64,000 nucleotides of DNA from Halobacteriovorax sp. GB3 (GCF_028649655.1 NZ_JAQSLN010000003.1:1364001-1428000), one strand, 5' to 3'. Positions 34,626 through 43,309 are shown, numbered from the stretch's first letter. Notes: a model not told the origin generated them from the sequence alone. Made by a program: numbers and translations.

Positions 34626-35879
34626 CTACTTATTCATGCTTTCCATAAATTCAGCATTTGTTTTCGTCTTCGTCATACGACCGAGCATAAATTCCATAGC
34701 GTCGATTGTATTCATTGGGTGAAGAACTTTTCTAAGAACATAAGTTCTTTGAAGATCTGCTGGATTCATAAGAAGGTCTTCTTTACGAGTTGAAGACTTA
34801 TTAATATCTAGAGCAGGGAAAATTCTCTTCTCTAGAAGTTTTCTATCAAGTTGAATCTCTGAGTTACCAGTTCCTTTGAATTCTTCGAAAATAACTTCGT
34901 CCATTCTTGAACCAGTATCAATAAGAGCAGTTGCGATGATCGTAAGAGAACCACCGTTTTCAATATTTCTTGCAGCACCAAAAAATCTCTTTGGTCTGTG
35001 AAGAGCATTTGAGTCAACCCCACCTGATAGGATCTTACCTGACGGAGGAACAACTGTGTTATAAGCACGTGCAAGACGAGTAATTGAATCGAGAAGAATA
35101 ACAACATCTTCACCTGCTTCAGTTAAACGCTTCGCCTTTTCAAGAACCATCTCAGCAACCTGTACGTGACGATTCGCTGGCTCATCAAATGTAGATGAAA
35201 CAACTTCAGCTTCAACGTTACGTTTCATATCAGTTACTTCTTCTGGTCTTTCATCAATAAGAAGAACGATAAGTTTTGCATCTGGGTGGTTATCAGAAAT
35301 TGAGTTTGCTACTTCTTGAAGTAGAACTGTCTTACCTGCTTTTGGTGGAGCAACGATGAGACATCTCTGACCAAAACCTTGAGGAACAAACATATCAATC
35401 ATACGAGTCGAATAATTTGTTGGCTTTGATTCAAGATTGATTTTCTTTTCTGGATAAAGAGGAGTGAGGTTATCAAAAAGAACAGTCTTTTTGTGAGCAA
35501 CAGGATCTTGTCCGTTGATCGTATTAACCTTTAAAAGTGCGAAGTATCTTTCGCTATCTTTAGGAGGTCTAATTTGACCTTCTACTGTATCACCTTTTCT
35601 AAGACCAAAACGTCTAATCTGAGAAGGTGAAACATAAATATCATCGGCACCTGGAAGGTAGTTGTAACCAGGAGATCTTAAAAATCCAAATCCGTCCGGA
35701 AGAATTTCAAGAACTCCACCACCGAAGATGTCTTCTTTATTTTTAGCAGATGTTTTAAGAAGAGCAAAAATAAGCTCATGTCTTTTCATACCACTATAGT
35801 TTTCAATCTTAAGCTCTTCAGCTTTCTTGTTTAGTTCTTTAATGTCCTCTGTTCTAAGATCATTAAGATGCATTAGCAT
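34626..35879 (-). CDS. rho: Transcription termination factor Rho
   Basis: 417 residues. An N-terminal Rho helical domain, then the RNA-binding cold-shock-like domain ([20 protein letters not shown]), and the RecA-type ATPase with P-loop VAPPKAGKT at 176-184, followed by [13 protein letters not shown] and [14 protein letters not shown] second ATG two codons in (35873) is better spaced from AGGAG and may be the true start. Rho unwinds RNA in 5' to 3' direction to end transcription. It has a long leader with a hairpin and a predicted sigma70-type promoter. Confidence 0.96.
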   Translation of the reverse strand: MLMHLNDLRTEDIKELNKKAEELKIENYSGMKRHELIFALLKTSAKNKEDIFGGGVLEILPDGFGFLRSPGYNYLPGADDIYVSPSQIRRFGLRKGDTVEGQIRPPKDSERYFALLKVNTINGQDPVAHKKTVLFDNLTPLYPEKKINLESKPTNYSTRMIDMFVPQGFGQRCLIVAPPKAGKTVLLQEVANSISDNHPDAKLIVLLIDERPEEVTDMKRNVEAEVVSSTFDEPANRHVQVAEMVLEKAKRLTEAGEDVVILLDSITRLARAYNTVVPPSGKILSGGVDSNALHRPKRFFGAARNIENGGSLTIIATALIDTGSRMDEVIFEEFKGTGNSEIQLDRKLLEKRIFPALDINKSSTRKEDLLMNPADLQRTYVLRKVLHPMNTIDAMEFMLGRMTKTKTNAEFMESMNK

Positions 35880-35922
35880 AGTCTCCTGACAATATAGTTG
35901 ATTTTATAATTTTTGATTTTTG

Positions 35923-35947
35923 AAGGTTAAACGCAATTGTTAACCTT
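35923..35947 (-). promoter_or_regulatory. Hairpin in the rho leader
   Basis: AAGGTTAA and TTAACCTT form a perfect 8-bp stem around a 9-base loop that itself contains CAATTG, 44 bases upstream of rho. rho leaders in other bacteria mediate autogenous termination; whether this one does is not visible. Confidence 0.35.
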
Positions 35948-36012
35948 TAGTTCCTCTACCATTTCTGACGGGATTTATAATAAGGGCTGGTTTTCACGGA
36001 TAGTGAATACTT

Positions 36013-36042
36013 TAAGTATCCCCACTTAAAGGTGATTGTCAA
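36013..36042 (-). promoter_or_regulatory. Predicted rho promoter
   Basis: On the minus strand, a perfect -35 TTGACA (36042-36037), an 18-base spacer, then TACTTA (36018-36013). This gives a leader of about 130 bases before rho. The 283-base gap between rho and ruvX holds this promoter, the leader hairpin and the ruvX promoter, and no further gene that I can see. Confidence 0.5.
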
Positions 36043-36162
36043 GCGACAGCCAAGGAGATATTGGTCACAGAATATATAATTACAGTAAGTTACCACTATT
36101 TCTTTCAAAAAAACATGCTCCATAACAACAATTGGTCTTGGCCGTCCATTTGATATATATTG

Positions 36163-36627
36163 ATGCCCATGGAATTTTCGAATTATAAAAACTATGAAAG
36201 GTTCTTAGGTAAAACGATTCTCGCAATAGACTACGGCACTAAAGTTACAGGTCTAGGCATCTATACTCCAGGTCGCGATCCCTATCCACTTCCATTCAAT
36301 AGAATTGTCTACAAGAGCGATCAGCAAATTTTAGAAGATCTCAAAGAATTCATTGATGATGAGTGCGTTGAAGTTTTAGTTTTAGGTATCCCACTTCATC
36401 TAGATGGTAATCGCTCTGAAATGACAGAAAAAGTCGAGGCCTTTGGTGAACAGTTAAAGAAGAGCTACTCTAATCTTGAGGTCTATTATCAAGATGAGAC
36501 TCTCACGACCTACGAAGCGCAAGAGCGCATGAAAAATTCTCCTCGATACAATTTCAAAGTAGACGTTAAAAAGATTGATGAACTTGCTGCATCGATCATT
36601 TTAGAAGATTTTATAAAAAAAGATTGA
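36163..36627 (+). CDS. ruvX: Putative pre-16S rRNA nuclease / Holliday junction resolvase-like YqgF
   Basis: 154 residues of the RNase H-like YqgF fold: AIDYGTKVTGLGI with the first catalytic Asp, VLVLGIPLHLDG, the DETLTT motif, and DELAASIIL with the last acidic residue. YqgF/RuvX trims the 5' end of 16S rRNA. Starts at 36163 or 36169 are both possible. There is no Shine-Dalgarno, and TGATATATAT lies just before the ATG, so the mRNA may be leaderless. mltG follows after 50 bases, as in many genomes. Confidence 0.9.
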   Translation: MPMEFSNYKNYERFLGKTILAIDYGTKVTGLGIYTPGRDPYPLPFNRIVYKSDQQILEDLKEFIDDECVEVLVLGIPLHLDGNRSEMTEKVEAFGEQLKKSYSNLEVYYQDETLTTYEAQERMKNSPRYNFKVDVKKIDELAASIILEDFIKKD

Positions 36628-36677
36628 GGAATCTCTAAATTCTTGATGAACTTTACATTTAACATTATTCTAGGCTT

Positions 36678-37721
36678 ATGAACAAAAAACATCTTATCTT
36701 TATTTTTTTAGTCCTCGCTCCAGGTCTTGCATTTCTTGCAGTTGGAGTTCGAATTTATGATCAAATCAATTGGTGGCGCTATGACGGTCCGAGTACTGTT
36801 TTCGAAGTTAAACCAGGTGAAAGCTTTTCCAGTGTTAACTACCGTCTAAAGAAGCAAGAGCTCATCTCTAGTTCTAAGATCTTTTATCGCTACGCTAAAA
36901 TAAATGATCTCATGACAAAGATTAAGGCCGGTAAATTTGAAATTGCTAAAGACTCCAATATGCTCGACGTTTTTGAAACACTCATTAACGGTAAGGCGAT
37001 TGCCGCTGAAGTCACAGTCCCCGAAGGTAAAAACCTTTTTGAGATCGCTGAGATATTAGAACAAAATAAAGTCATTAAAAATGCAAAAGAATTCATTCGC
37101 CTTTCTAAGGATCAAGAATTTGTTCAATCTCTTGGAATTCCTGCAAATAGAATTGAAGGATACCTCTATCCAGATACATATCATTTCAATGAGGCCATGC
37201 CTGAAAAACAAGTTATTAAAACGATGGTTGATCTCTTCAAAAAGAGAACATCTGACTTAGATTTTTCTAATGCTCCTTTTAGTAAGCATAAGGTGATTAT
37301 TCTCGCCTCAATGGTTGAAAAAGAAACAGGTGCAAGTTTTGAAAGACCTGTTATTGCCGGAGTTTTTCACAACCGTTTGAAAAAAAGAATGAGACTTCAA
37401 TCAGATCCAACAACGATCTATGGAATCTATGAAAACTTCAACGGAAATTTAAGAAAGAAACATCTACTTGAAAAAACTCCTTACAACACTTACAAGATTC
37501 CTGGCCTCCCTATTGGACCGATCAGTAACCCTGGACTTGAATCCATCAAGGCCGTTCTCAATCCTCAAAAACATGAGTACCTCTATTTCGTTAGTAAAAA
37601 TGACGGAACACATATTTTTTCAAAATCTTATAAAGACCATGTAAATGCTGTAAATAAATGGCAAAAAACTCAATCAAATCGTAAAGGTCGCTCTTGGAGA
37701 GACCTCAATAAAGATCAGTAA
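36678..37721 (+). CDS. mltG: Endolytic murein transglycosylase MltG
   Basis: 347 residues with one N-terminal membrane helix (about 5-25) and a periplasmic YceG-like domain. A LysM-like subdomain near 40-110 is followed by the catalytic region with ASMVEKETG at 210-218, GVFHNRL, MRLQSDPTTIYG, YNTYKIPGLPIGPISNPG and a YLYFVSKNDGTHIFS motif. MltG cuts nascent glycan strands and sets their length at the inner membrane. It follows ruvX on the same strand. Confidence 0.94.
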   Translation: MNKKHLIFIFLVLAPGLAFLAVGVRIYDQINWWRYDGPSTVFEVKPGESFSSVNYRLKKQELISSSKIFYRYAKINDLMTKIKAGKFEIAKDSNMLDVFETLINGKAIAAEVTVPEGKNLFEIAEILEQNKVIKNAKEFIRLSKDQEFVQSLGIPANRIEGYLYPDTYHFNEAMPEKQVIKTMVDLFKKRTSDLDFSNAPFSKHKVIILASMVEKETGASFERPVIAGVFHNRLKKRMRLQSDPTTIYGIYENFNGNLRKKHLLEKTPYNTYKIPGLPIGPISNPGLESIKAVLNPQKHEYLYFVSKNDGTHIFSKSYKDHVNAVNKWQKTQSNRKGRSWRDLNKDQ

Positions 37722-37799
37722 GATCTAAAAATCACGAAATACCAAAGCTTTTCACTCAACTTTTTCATGATTCATCCGATAATAGTATCGAGGTGAATC

Positions 37800-38486
37800 G
37801 TGAAAAAGGTTTTATGTTTACTATCAATTTTATTTTTCTTTGCTTCTTGCTCTTCTTCAACAAAGAGAATACAGGTCAGTACGAGCACTCGTGCAGAAGA
37901 TGAGAACTTCATCGCACTACTCATGAAAAATGAAGACTCATTAGATAAAGTCGTAGTGAAAGAAAAGAGTTCAAATAAACAAAGTGAAACAAATAAGGCG
38001 ATCGCTAAGTCTGAACCAAAAAAAGAAGAGCAACCTAAGAAAGTTATGGTCTCAGAGATTTCAGACAAAGACTTGCAAGAATTTATCTTAGAGAATACTC
38101 AACTTGGAGCAACAAGTATCGAAGGTGATAAAATGCGATCACCTGCTTCGATCAATGTCCCTAAGAAATCATCATCCATATTAACGATTAAAAGATATCT
38201 GGATGTAGACCTTCGTCCAACAACAAGTTCATTTATGAGGTCTGCATCTAAGGCCACACCTGAAACTCTAAGACATATGATTCGTATGGGAATGGATATA
38301 AATGCGACAGATAGTGCAGGAAAAACGGCTCTCATACATGCCGTTCAAAATAAGAGATACGATAATATCCGCTTTCTTTTGAAAAAAGGGGCAGATAAAT
38401 CCCTATCAGATTCGAGCGGAAAAACGGTACTCGACTATGCCCAAGAGATTGGCGATGATAAAGTACAAGATTTAATTGCCAGATAG
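37800..38486 (+). CDS. Ankyrin-repeat lipoprotein
   Basis: 228 residues starting at GTG 37800 (GAGGT six bases upstream). The lipobox is FASC (Cys17), followed by a long Ser/Lys/Glu-rich linker and two to three ankyrin repeats in the last 80 residues (ETLRHMIRMGMDINATDSAG, KTALIHAVQN, NIRFLLKKGADKSLSD). Ankyrin repeats bind protein partners. The protein should be attached to a membrane and extend its repeats into the periplasm or outside. Confidence 0.8.
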   Translation: MKKVLCLLSILFFFASCSSSTKRIQVSTSTRAEDENFIALLMKNEDSLDKVVVKEKSSNKQSETNKAIAKSEPKKEEQPKKVMVSEISDKDLQEFILENTQLGATSIEGDKMRSPASINVPKKSSSILTIKRYLDVDLRPTTSSFMRSASKATPETLRHMIRMGMDINATDSAGKTALIHAVQNKRYDNIRFLLKKGADKSLSDSSGKTVLDYAQEIGDDKVQDLIAR

Positions 38487-38571
38487 ACAATCTCACTCAA
38501 TAAGTTTCTCTTATTCTTACAGTTATAACTATCTAAAACCCTGAAAAATCGTCAAAAAGAATTAAAGTTAC

Positions 38572-38580
38572 TGCTAAAAT
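38572..38580 (+). promoter_or_regulatory. Extended -10 promoter of the dksA leader RNA
   Basis: TGC-TAAAAT is an extended -10 element (TG-N-TAAAAT). The -35 position holds only TCAAAA. Predicted start near 38587, three bases before the first long stem of the leader. Confidence 0.5.
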
Positions 38581-38586
38581 AGACCG

Positions 38587-38771
38587 TTAAGTTGGGACAC
38601 CACATTTGTAAAAAACAAAAGTGGTCAACAATGCGAATGAAGTGAACGCTGTATGCTTCAGGGTAAGGTTACGATTTTGCTTGTCCCGACTCACTGGGCA
38701 AGGGTAAAATTTAAGAAAGCCTGACCCATGCACAAGGGCATAACGATGACCGTGCACTTCAAGGAGGAATT
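38587..38771 (+). ncRNA. Structured leader RNA upstream of the dksA-like gene (unassigned)
   Basis: About 185 bases of non-coding, unusually GC-rich sequence for this genome. A long-range 10-bp helix (38590-38599 with 38682-38691) closes a multibranch region. Inside it is a hairpin of eight pairs and one mismatch (38600-38608 with 38616-38624) and a TGAAG/CTTCA pairing (38138-type offset: 38638-38642 with 38656-38660). Downstream, GGGT/ACCC (38702-38705 with 38724-38727) and TGGGC/GCCTG could form crossing helices. A second hairpin at 38729-38756 has TGCAC/GTGCA, a two-base bulge, GGGCAT/ATGACC and an AACG tetraloop. The Shine-Dalgarno AAGGAGG follows at 38761. It is not tRNA, tmRNA, 4.5S or RNase P RNA by motif. 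It may be a riboswitch, a protein-binding leader, or an independent small RNA. The whole 285-base gap between genes is this element plus its promoter. Confidence 0.5.
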
Positions 38772-39143
38772 ATGGAAAAGGCAGAGCTAAAGAAGTTTAA
38801 GGAACTCCTACTAAAGATGAAATCAGACATTATCAATAGTGGTGTTCTTAATTCAAGAGAAGATCTTCAAGTTTCAACAGATGACTTAGCTGATGAAGCA
38901 GATCTGGCCAACAACGTTATTAACCAACAAGTTACTTTCAACATGAGAAATCGTGAATTTGCGAAACTTCGTGCAATCGAAGTTGCTCTTGAAAGAATTG
39001 AAGATGGTACTTACGGTCACTGTGAAGAGTGTGACGAGGCCATTGGAAAGAAAAGACTTGAGCACCAGCCATGGGCAGATCTTTGCATCACTCACGCAGA
39101 AGAGCGTGAAAGAGAAGAGCAAAGATTTAAAAGAATCGGATAA
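38772..39143 (+). CDS. DksA/TraR-family zinc-finger transcription factor
   Basis: 123 residues: a coiled coil of about 75 residues and a C-terminal zinc finger. The coiled-coil tip has Asp38-x-x-Asp41-x-Ala43, as in E. coli DksA (D-x-x-D-x-A), so it should reach into the RNA polymerase secondary channel. Zinc ligands are Cys84, Cys87 and Cys105, with His108 in place of the usual fourth Cys (C-x2-C-x17-C-x2-H). Strong AAGGAGG four bases before the ATG. DksA-type proteins work with ppGpp to adjust rRNA and stress promoters. It has a long structured leader and a perfect terminator. Confidence 0.9.
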   Translation: MEKAELKKFKELLLKMKSDIINSGVLNSREDLQVSTDDLADEADLANNVINQQVTFNMRNREFAKLRAIEVALERIEDGTYGHCEECDEAIGKKRLEHQPWADLCITHAEEREREEQRFKRIG

Positions 39144-39172
39144 GAAATCGATTAATCGCTCTGTATTATATA

Positions 39173-39202
39173 AAAGGCCCATCTCTATGGGCCTTTCTTC
39201 TT
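39173..39202. terminator. Terminator after the dksA-like gene
   Basis: AAAGGCCCAT-CTCT-ATGGGCCTTT, a perfect ten-pair stem at 39173-39192, followed by CTTCTTTTTT. Works on the plus strand for dksA, and the A-rich left side allows use by the converging small lipoprotein gene. Confidence 0.9.
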
Positions 39203-39204
39203 TT

Positions 39205-39414
39205 TTAGTAAATATCGTATTTCTTTACTTGAACACTCTTACCTAAATTATCCGTTTTAGCTAATAACGCCTTTACTCTTAAGTGATGGGCCGTCCATTT
39301 TCCATTGAGTCCTCTAATTTTAACTGTTGCCGGTTGTCTTTGAACTGATGAACAAGAAACAACAAGAAATAAAACGGCTAAGATAAAGAAACTTCCAAAT
39401 GTAATTTGTGACAT
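39205..39414 (-). CDS. Small lipoprotein, 69 residues
   Basis: 69 residues with a lipobox VVSC after a strongly hydrophobic segment; the mature part of about 48 residues is basic (VKIRGLNGKWTAHHLRVKALL). No family recognised. Transcribed alone towards the dksA terminator. Confidence 0.6.
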   Translation of the reverse strand: MSQITFGSFFILAVLFLVVSCSSVQRQPATVKIRGLNGKWTAHHLRVKALLAKTDNLGKSVQVKKYDIY

Positions 39415-39569
39415 CGTGTCCTCCCTACACCCACTATGTGTTCAAAAGTGAGTTACTTTTATTAAAGCAAAGGCAATGCCAAGATTTGATAATAGAAATT
39501 TAATGACTTAACACACCTCGGAGTCAAATTGTCTGTTCCTTAATGACACTATTTTGACAGAGTTTTTTA

Positions 39570-39992
39570 CTAGGAGGCCTTTTGGCACTTCTCACATAGA
39601 CCAAAAAGCTCAAGAGAATGAGAAACTAGCCTGAAGCCTTTTTTTTCGACTTCATCTTTAAACATACTGTTAACAACACAACTATCGAGACAGCTCGTTG
39701 TATTACATTTAAGACAAATAATATGGTGATGGTGATGCGAATGACCTTGAAGTTTTTCGTAACGAGTGAACCCATCAAGTGATGGAGGCATTTGTAGAAA
39801 TTGTTTTTCAACAAGTTTTTGAAGATTGCGATAAAGAGTCGATTCATTAACATCTACATCTAATCGCTCTTTAATATCTACAATCGTTAAAGGCTTTTTA
39901 GATTTTAAAAATGTTTCAATTAAAGCAATGCGAACATCTGTCACAGAGAGCTTTAAATCTTTAAGAATGTCATGACTACTTTTTTTAGCCAA
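39570..39992 (-). CDS. zur: Fur-family regulator, predicted zinc uptake regulator
   Basis: 140 residues. The winged helix includes NESTLYRNLQKLVE; the metal region has the His cluster GHSHHHHHIICLKC (84-96), with structural zinc cysteines Cys93/Cys96 and Cys133/Cys136. Last gene of the znu operon, overlapping znuB by eight bases. Family and context point to Zur rather than Fur or PerR: zinc-loaded protein would repress the operon at the palindrome 44566-44588. The symbol is inferred from context. Confidence 0.82.
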   Translation of the reverse strand: MAKKSSHDILKDLKLSVTDVRIALIETFLKSKKPLTIVDIKERLDVDVNESTLYRNLQKLVEKQFLQMPPSLDGFTRYEKLQGHSHHHHHIICLKCNTTSCLDSCVVNSMFKDEVEKKGFRLVSHSLELFGLCEKCQKAS

Positions 39993-40794
39993 CCTTTCTC
40001 TCCTTTAATCGTTCAATCAATCTCGCTAATAGTGATAACAATAGCACAAAGATAACAATTAATGGAACAGTTGAAAGCCTTTCATATTTTATACTCAGGC
40101 CCAATCCAGCCAATGGAGAAACGAGGGCAATGAGAGAAGTCTGTAATAATAGTGACTTTAGAGAGTTTGCACTACTACTGAGTATCGTAACAGGTATGAG
40201 CAAAAAGCATAGGGAATAAATAAGTCCCATTGAAAAGAGAGAACTTACTAATAAAACAAAAGTAAAAATAATGAAGGGAGAGATATTCTTCTTTGTAATT
40301 CCTAGGGAATGCTCAAATGTTTCTCTTTTAATTGTTTTATATTGGATGAAAAAATAGAGAATATAAAAAATTGAAATTATACCTAGATAGTACTGCTCAT
40401 GTGTAGATACAGTGACGAGATCACCAAAGAAACTCTGTCCCATATGGGCCTCAAGATTTGGAAAGTAAGAAATGATCCCATAGCTTAAACTTAAAAAAAC
40501 GAGAAAAAGAGCAATAAAGAAATCGCTCAAGTTTCTTTTAAAATTCCCTTTAATACTCAATACCCAAAATCGCAATACACTGATAAAAGCGATGCTAAAA
40601 AGTAGTGCGCCAAAGTGAGAGTCATGAAAAAATAACTTCCCAAGTAATGAGCTAAAAATGATGGCCTGAGCGAGATAGAGAGTTTCAAGAGACATCTTTC
40701 TCGGTGCAATCTGGCTTCCAGCAAGAGTCAGGCAAATAGCGACTAAAGCGCCAACAATGAACGATCCCGAATAAAAAGAGTAGAGTTCCATCAT
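39985..40794 (-). CDS. znuB: Zinc ABC transporter permease
   Basis: 269 residues, almost entirely hydrophobic, with seven to eight predicted helices, of the ABC-3 (ZnuB/MntB) family. It would form the inner-membrane channel for Zn2+ delivered by ZnuA and driven by ZnuC. It overlaps the ATPase gene by four bases and the regulator gene by eight. Confidence 0.85.
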   Translation of the reverse strand: MMELYSFYSGSFIVGALVAICLTLAGSQIAPRKMSLETLYLAQAIIFSSLLGKLFFHDSHFGALLFSIAFISVLRFWVLSIKGNFKRNLSDFFIALFLVFLSLSYGIISYFPNLEAHMGQSFFGDLVTVSTHEQYYLGIISIFYILYFFIQYKTIKRETFEHSLGITKKNISPFIIFTFVLLVSSLFSMGLIYSLCFLLIPVTILSSSANSLKSLLLQTSLIALVSPLAGLGLSIKYERLSTVPLIVIFVLLLSLLARLIERLKERKVG

Positions 40795-41369
40795 GATAAT
40801 GTAACCTCTTTCAAATTAAAGACATGATCCGTTTCAGGTTTTATATGAGAGATAATAACAAAGCCACTAACAAGCTTATCTTTCATCAACTTCATTACAA
40901 GTTCCCAAACAGCTCTTCTTGAAGTTTGATCTAAGTGGTTCAAAGGCTCATCGAGAACTAATACTCTCTTGCCTTTTAAAACCTCTAAACTAATAAGTGT
41001 TCTTTGCTTCTCTCCCCCACTCGCCTTATTGAAAGGTATATTCATCTTTGACTCATCTATTAATTGAATATCACTAAAAGTCTCGTTCTCGTATGAACTT
41101 AAAACTTCTCCAATTGTTAGAGGAATCGATAGTTGTTGCTCAAGTGTCTGAGGAAGAAAGCCAATTTCTTTGTGTGGAAGATTCCACTTAAAGCGTCCTG
41201 AAATGGGTTTTATTTGACCTAAGAGAGTTTTGACTAGAGTTGATTTACCGGAACCATTGTCCCCTTTAATCCACAAAAGCTCCCCTTCATTTAAATCGAA
41301 TGAAAGGGAACTTTGAATTTTTTTTCTTTTATAGCCTATTGAAAGATCATTTACACTTAATAGATTCAC
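40791..41369 (-). CDS. znuC: Zinc ABC transporter ATP-binding protein
   Basis: 192 residues. Walker A GDNGSGKST at 36-44, Q-loop FLPQTLEQ, signature ASGGEKQR, Walker B VLVLDEPLNHLD and switch His in IISHIKP are all present. It is shorter than usual ZnuC (about 230-250), lacking the C-terminal extension. Start overlaps the znuA stop by one base. Confidence 0.88.
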   Translation of the reverse strand: MNLLSVNDLSIGYKRKKIQSSLSFDLNEGELLWIKGDNGSGKSTLVKTLLGQIKPISGRFKWNLPHKEIGFLPQTLEQQLSIPLTIGEVLSSYENETFSDIQLIDESKMNIPFNKASGGEKQRTLISLEVLKGKRVLVLDEPLNHLDQTSRRAVWELVMKLMKDKLVSGFVIISHIKPETDHVFNLKEVTLS

Positions 41370-42244
41370 TACTTTGTTATCTCTTTTAAAAAACTCAGAT
41401 AAAACTCTTTATAGGTTTTACCTGATGATTTTTTCATTCCTAGGGGAACTTTGATAACTTTAACTTTAGAAAATTCTCTAAACTTTTTCAAGACATCTGA
41501 GGGCGCAACATGAGAAGCAATTACGGCCGTAACCTTCTTATCTTTTGCTCGCATCGCAGATCGAACAAGTTGACCAGCAGAAGGAGGTACCCCTGATACC
41601 GTTTCAACAGATCCAATATTATTTAATTTAAAGTGATTAAAGAAATATGAAAAACTTTTGTGATATTCCATGAAAGGCTGCCCCTTAATCTTTTCAATAA
41701 AAGGCACAGCTTCTTTTTCTAACTCAATAACTTCTTTTTTTAATAATTCAAAGTTTTTCAAATAAGTCTGGGCATTTTCACTATCTGTTGCCAGATAGGA
41801 ATCCAAAATAGCTTCACTAGCTTCGAGATAGGCCTTAGGAGAAAAGTGAAAATGAGGATTCCCCTCTGGGTGAACATCTCCTAGAGAGCGATCAATATTA
41901 CCTTCTTTCTTATCTAGGGCACTTACTTTTGATCCAGTTTCACAAAAACCTTTTCCGCCTTTTTGAACTTTGACGTTTCCAGATTTTTGTAACACTTTTG
42001 GTAGCCAACCAAGTTCAAGGCCAAGACCAACAGAACAAATGATATCGGCATTTGCCGCTTTAAAAACATAGCGTGGCATAGCATCTACGTAATGTGGATC
42101 TTCATTTCCAGTTAAAAGAGATTCAACAGAAGCTTTGTCTCCTCCAATCACTTTAGCAGCGTACGCAAGCTCTGGAGTCGTCGTTAAGACATTCACTTTG
42201 GCATGGCTTGAAAATGCTACTAGAAAAAATAAAAGATATTTCAC
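41369..42244 (-). CDS. znuA: Zinc ABC transporter substrate-binding protein
   Basis: 291 residues, with a signal peptide ending at SHA. Cluster A-I binding-protein features: TTTPELAYAAKVIGGD, the first His ligand in NEDPHYVDAMP, a mid-domain His pair in GNPHFHFSP, and His near 196 in EYHKSF. The His-rich loop between domains is short (DVHPEGNPH). It captures Zn2+ in the periplasm for ZnuBC. It follows the porin-like gene after nine bases. Confidence 0.9.
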   Translation of the reverse strand: MKYLLFFLVAFSSHAKVNVLTTTPELAYAAKVIGGDKASVESLLTGNEDPHYVDAMPRYVFKAANADIICSVGLGLELGWLPKVLQKSGNVKVQKGGKGFCETGSKVSALDKKEGNIDRSLGDVHPEGNPHFHFSPKAYLEASEAILDSYLATDSENAQTYLKNFELLKKEVIELEKEAVPFIEKIKGQPFMEYHKSFSYFFNHFKLNNIGSVETVSGVPPSAGQLVRSAMRAKDKKVTAVIASHVAPSDVLKKFREFSKVKVIKVPLGMKKSSGKTYKEFYLSFLKEITK

Positions 42245-42253
42245 GACTTACTC

Positions 42254-43309
42254 CTAAAATTCATGGGCAGGATGGGCACCCAGAATAAAAACAAATTGAG
42301 ACAGAATTTTAGTATCTTTACTCAACGTATCTCCCTCTTCTCTTTCAAACTCATGAGAAGCACTTAGACGAAAGGTAAAGAACTCACTGCTTTTATAAGT
42401 TAACTGTGGAGTAATTCCATAACTGATATTGTTAACTTTCTTACCTGTAAGAGAATTCTTCTTTGTTAGATCTTTCGTCATATCAACTCGTAATCCTAGA
42501 GAACTAAAATGACTTACGTTTTTATCAACAAAGAGGTAGCTACCAATAAGTCGGCTTTCAGTTTCACTCTCTGTTTTATTTTTTCGATACCATGTCTCTG
42601 TTTGAACAAGCCAATCAATTTTTTTAAGAACTCTCTTTTTGAATGTTAAATCAAATCCTAGTAACGACAGTTCATCACCATCACCTGAAGTTCTTCCAAG
42701 ATAACTTAACCCATATTCAAGGCCTCTTTGAGATCCAAAATCAACAAAGCTAGAAGCTCTCGTGTAATGAGTAGGAGCCTTTGGTTTCTCCCCTTCACTA
42801 TGAGCATGACCAAACTTATGACCAGATGTTATTCCGACTGTTAGATCCAAATAAAATGGAAGAGGGAGAAGTGTTGAAAATTCAGCACCCGTATCAAATA
42901 CACCTTCATCGCCAAGAATCGACTCATGAATGAGAGGAGCCATTGTAAATGGCCAATCATGTTGGTGAAAACGATTAAGTCGTCCAATCCCTAAAAAAAA
43001 TTGTCCTACCTTTAATCGAGACCTAGGAATAAGTTTTGACGTTTGCAGATATAATTCATGAACTTCAAATACAGTCTCGCCCTCCTCATCGTGGGCAGCG
43101 GCACTTAAACGAGCTTCAAAAAGATGATCAACAGGAGCATAAAGACTTATCTCAGCTCCTCTTACTTTAAAATTTTCATCTGCTTCACTCTGACTATTTA
43201 AGCCTTGATCATATACAAGATCTCCAGCAACAGATATTTTCAAACCTGTTGCATCAAAGGCTTGAGATTGAGAAACGAATGCAACGAGTACGATAAGATA
43301 TTTAAACAT
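42254..43309 (-). CDS. Porin-like outer-membrane beta-barrel of the zinc operon
   Basis: 351 residues with a signal peptide ending near SQA and many amphipathic strands (for example RSRLKVGQFFLGIGRL, FYLDLTVGITSG, RGLEYGLSYLGRTSG). Several histidines occur in loops (NRFHQHDWPF, SGHKFGHAHSEGE). No TonB box or plug domain is seen, so it is not a TonB-dependent receptor; a zinc-regulated passive porin is more likely. It lies between a lipoprotein and ZnuA with an eight-base overlap and a nine-base gap. Confidence 0.75.
   Translation of the reverse strand: MFKYLIVLVAFVSQSQAFDATGLKISVAGDLVYDQGLNSQSEADENFKVRGAEISLYAPVDHLFEARLSAAAHDEEGETVFEVHELYLQTSKLIPRSRLKVGQFFLGIGRLNRFHQHDWPFTMAPLIHESILGDEGVFDTGAEFSTLLPLPFYLDLTVGITSGHKFGHAHSEGEKPKAPTHYTRASSFVDFGSQRGLEYGLSYLGRTSGDGDELSLLGFDLTFKKRVLKKIDWLVQTETWYRKNKTESETESRLIGSYLFVDKNVSHFSSLGLRVDMTKDLTKKNSLTGKKVNNISYGITPQLTYKSSEFFTFRLSASHEFEREEGDTLSKDTKILSQFVFILGAHPAHEF

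Noticed and set aside
38719-38733. Similarity of CCTGACCCATGC in the dksA leader to 5S rRNA
   Set aside because: Only about 12 bases match; the rest of the 5S secondary structure is absent.
42254-43309. TonB-dependent zinc receptor
   Set aside because: Length of 351 residues is too short and there is no plug domain or TonB box; a porin-like barrel fits better.
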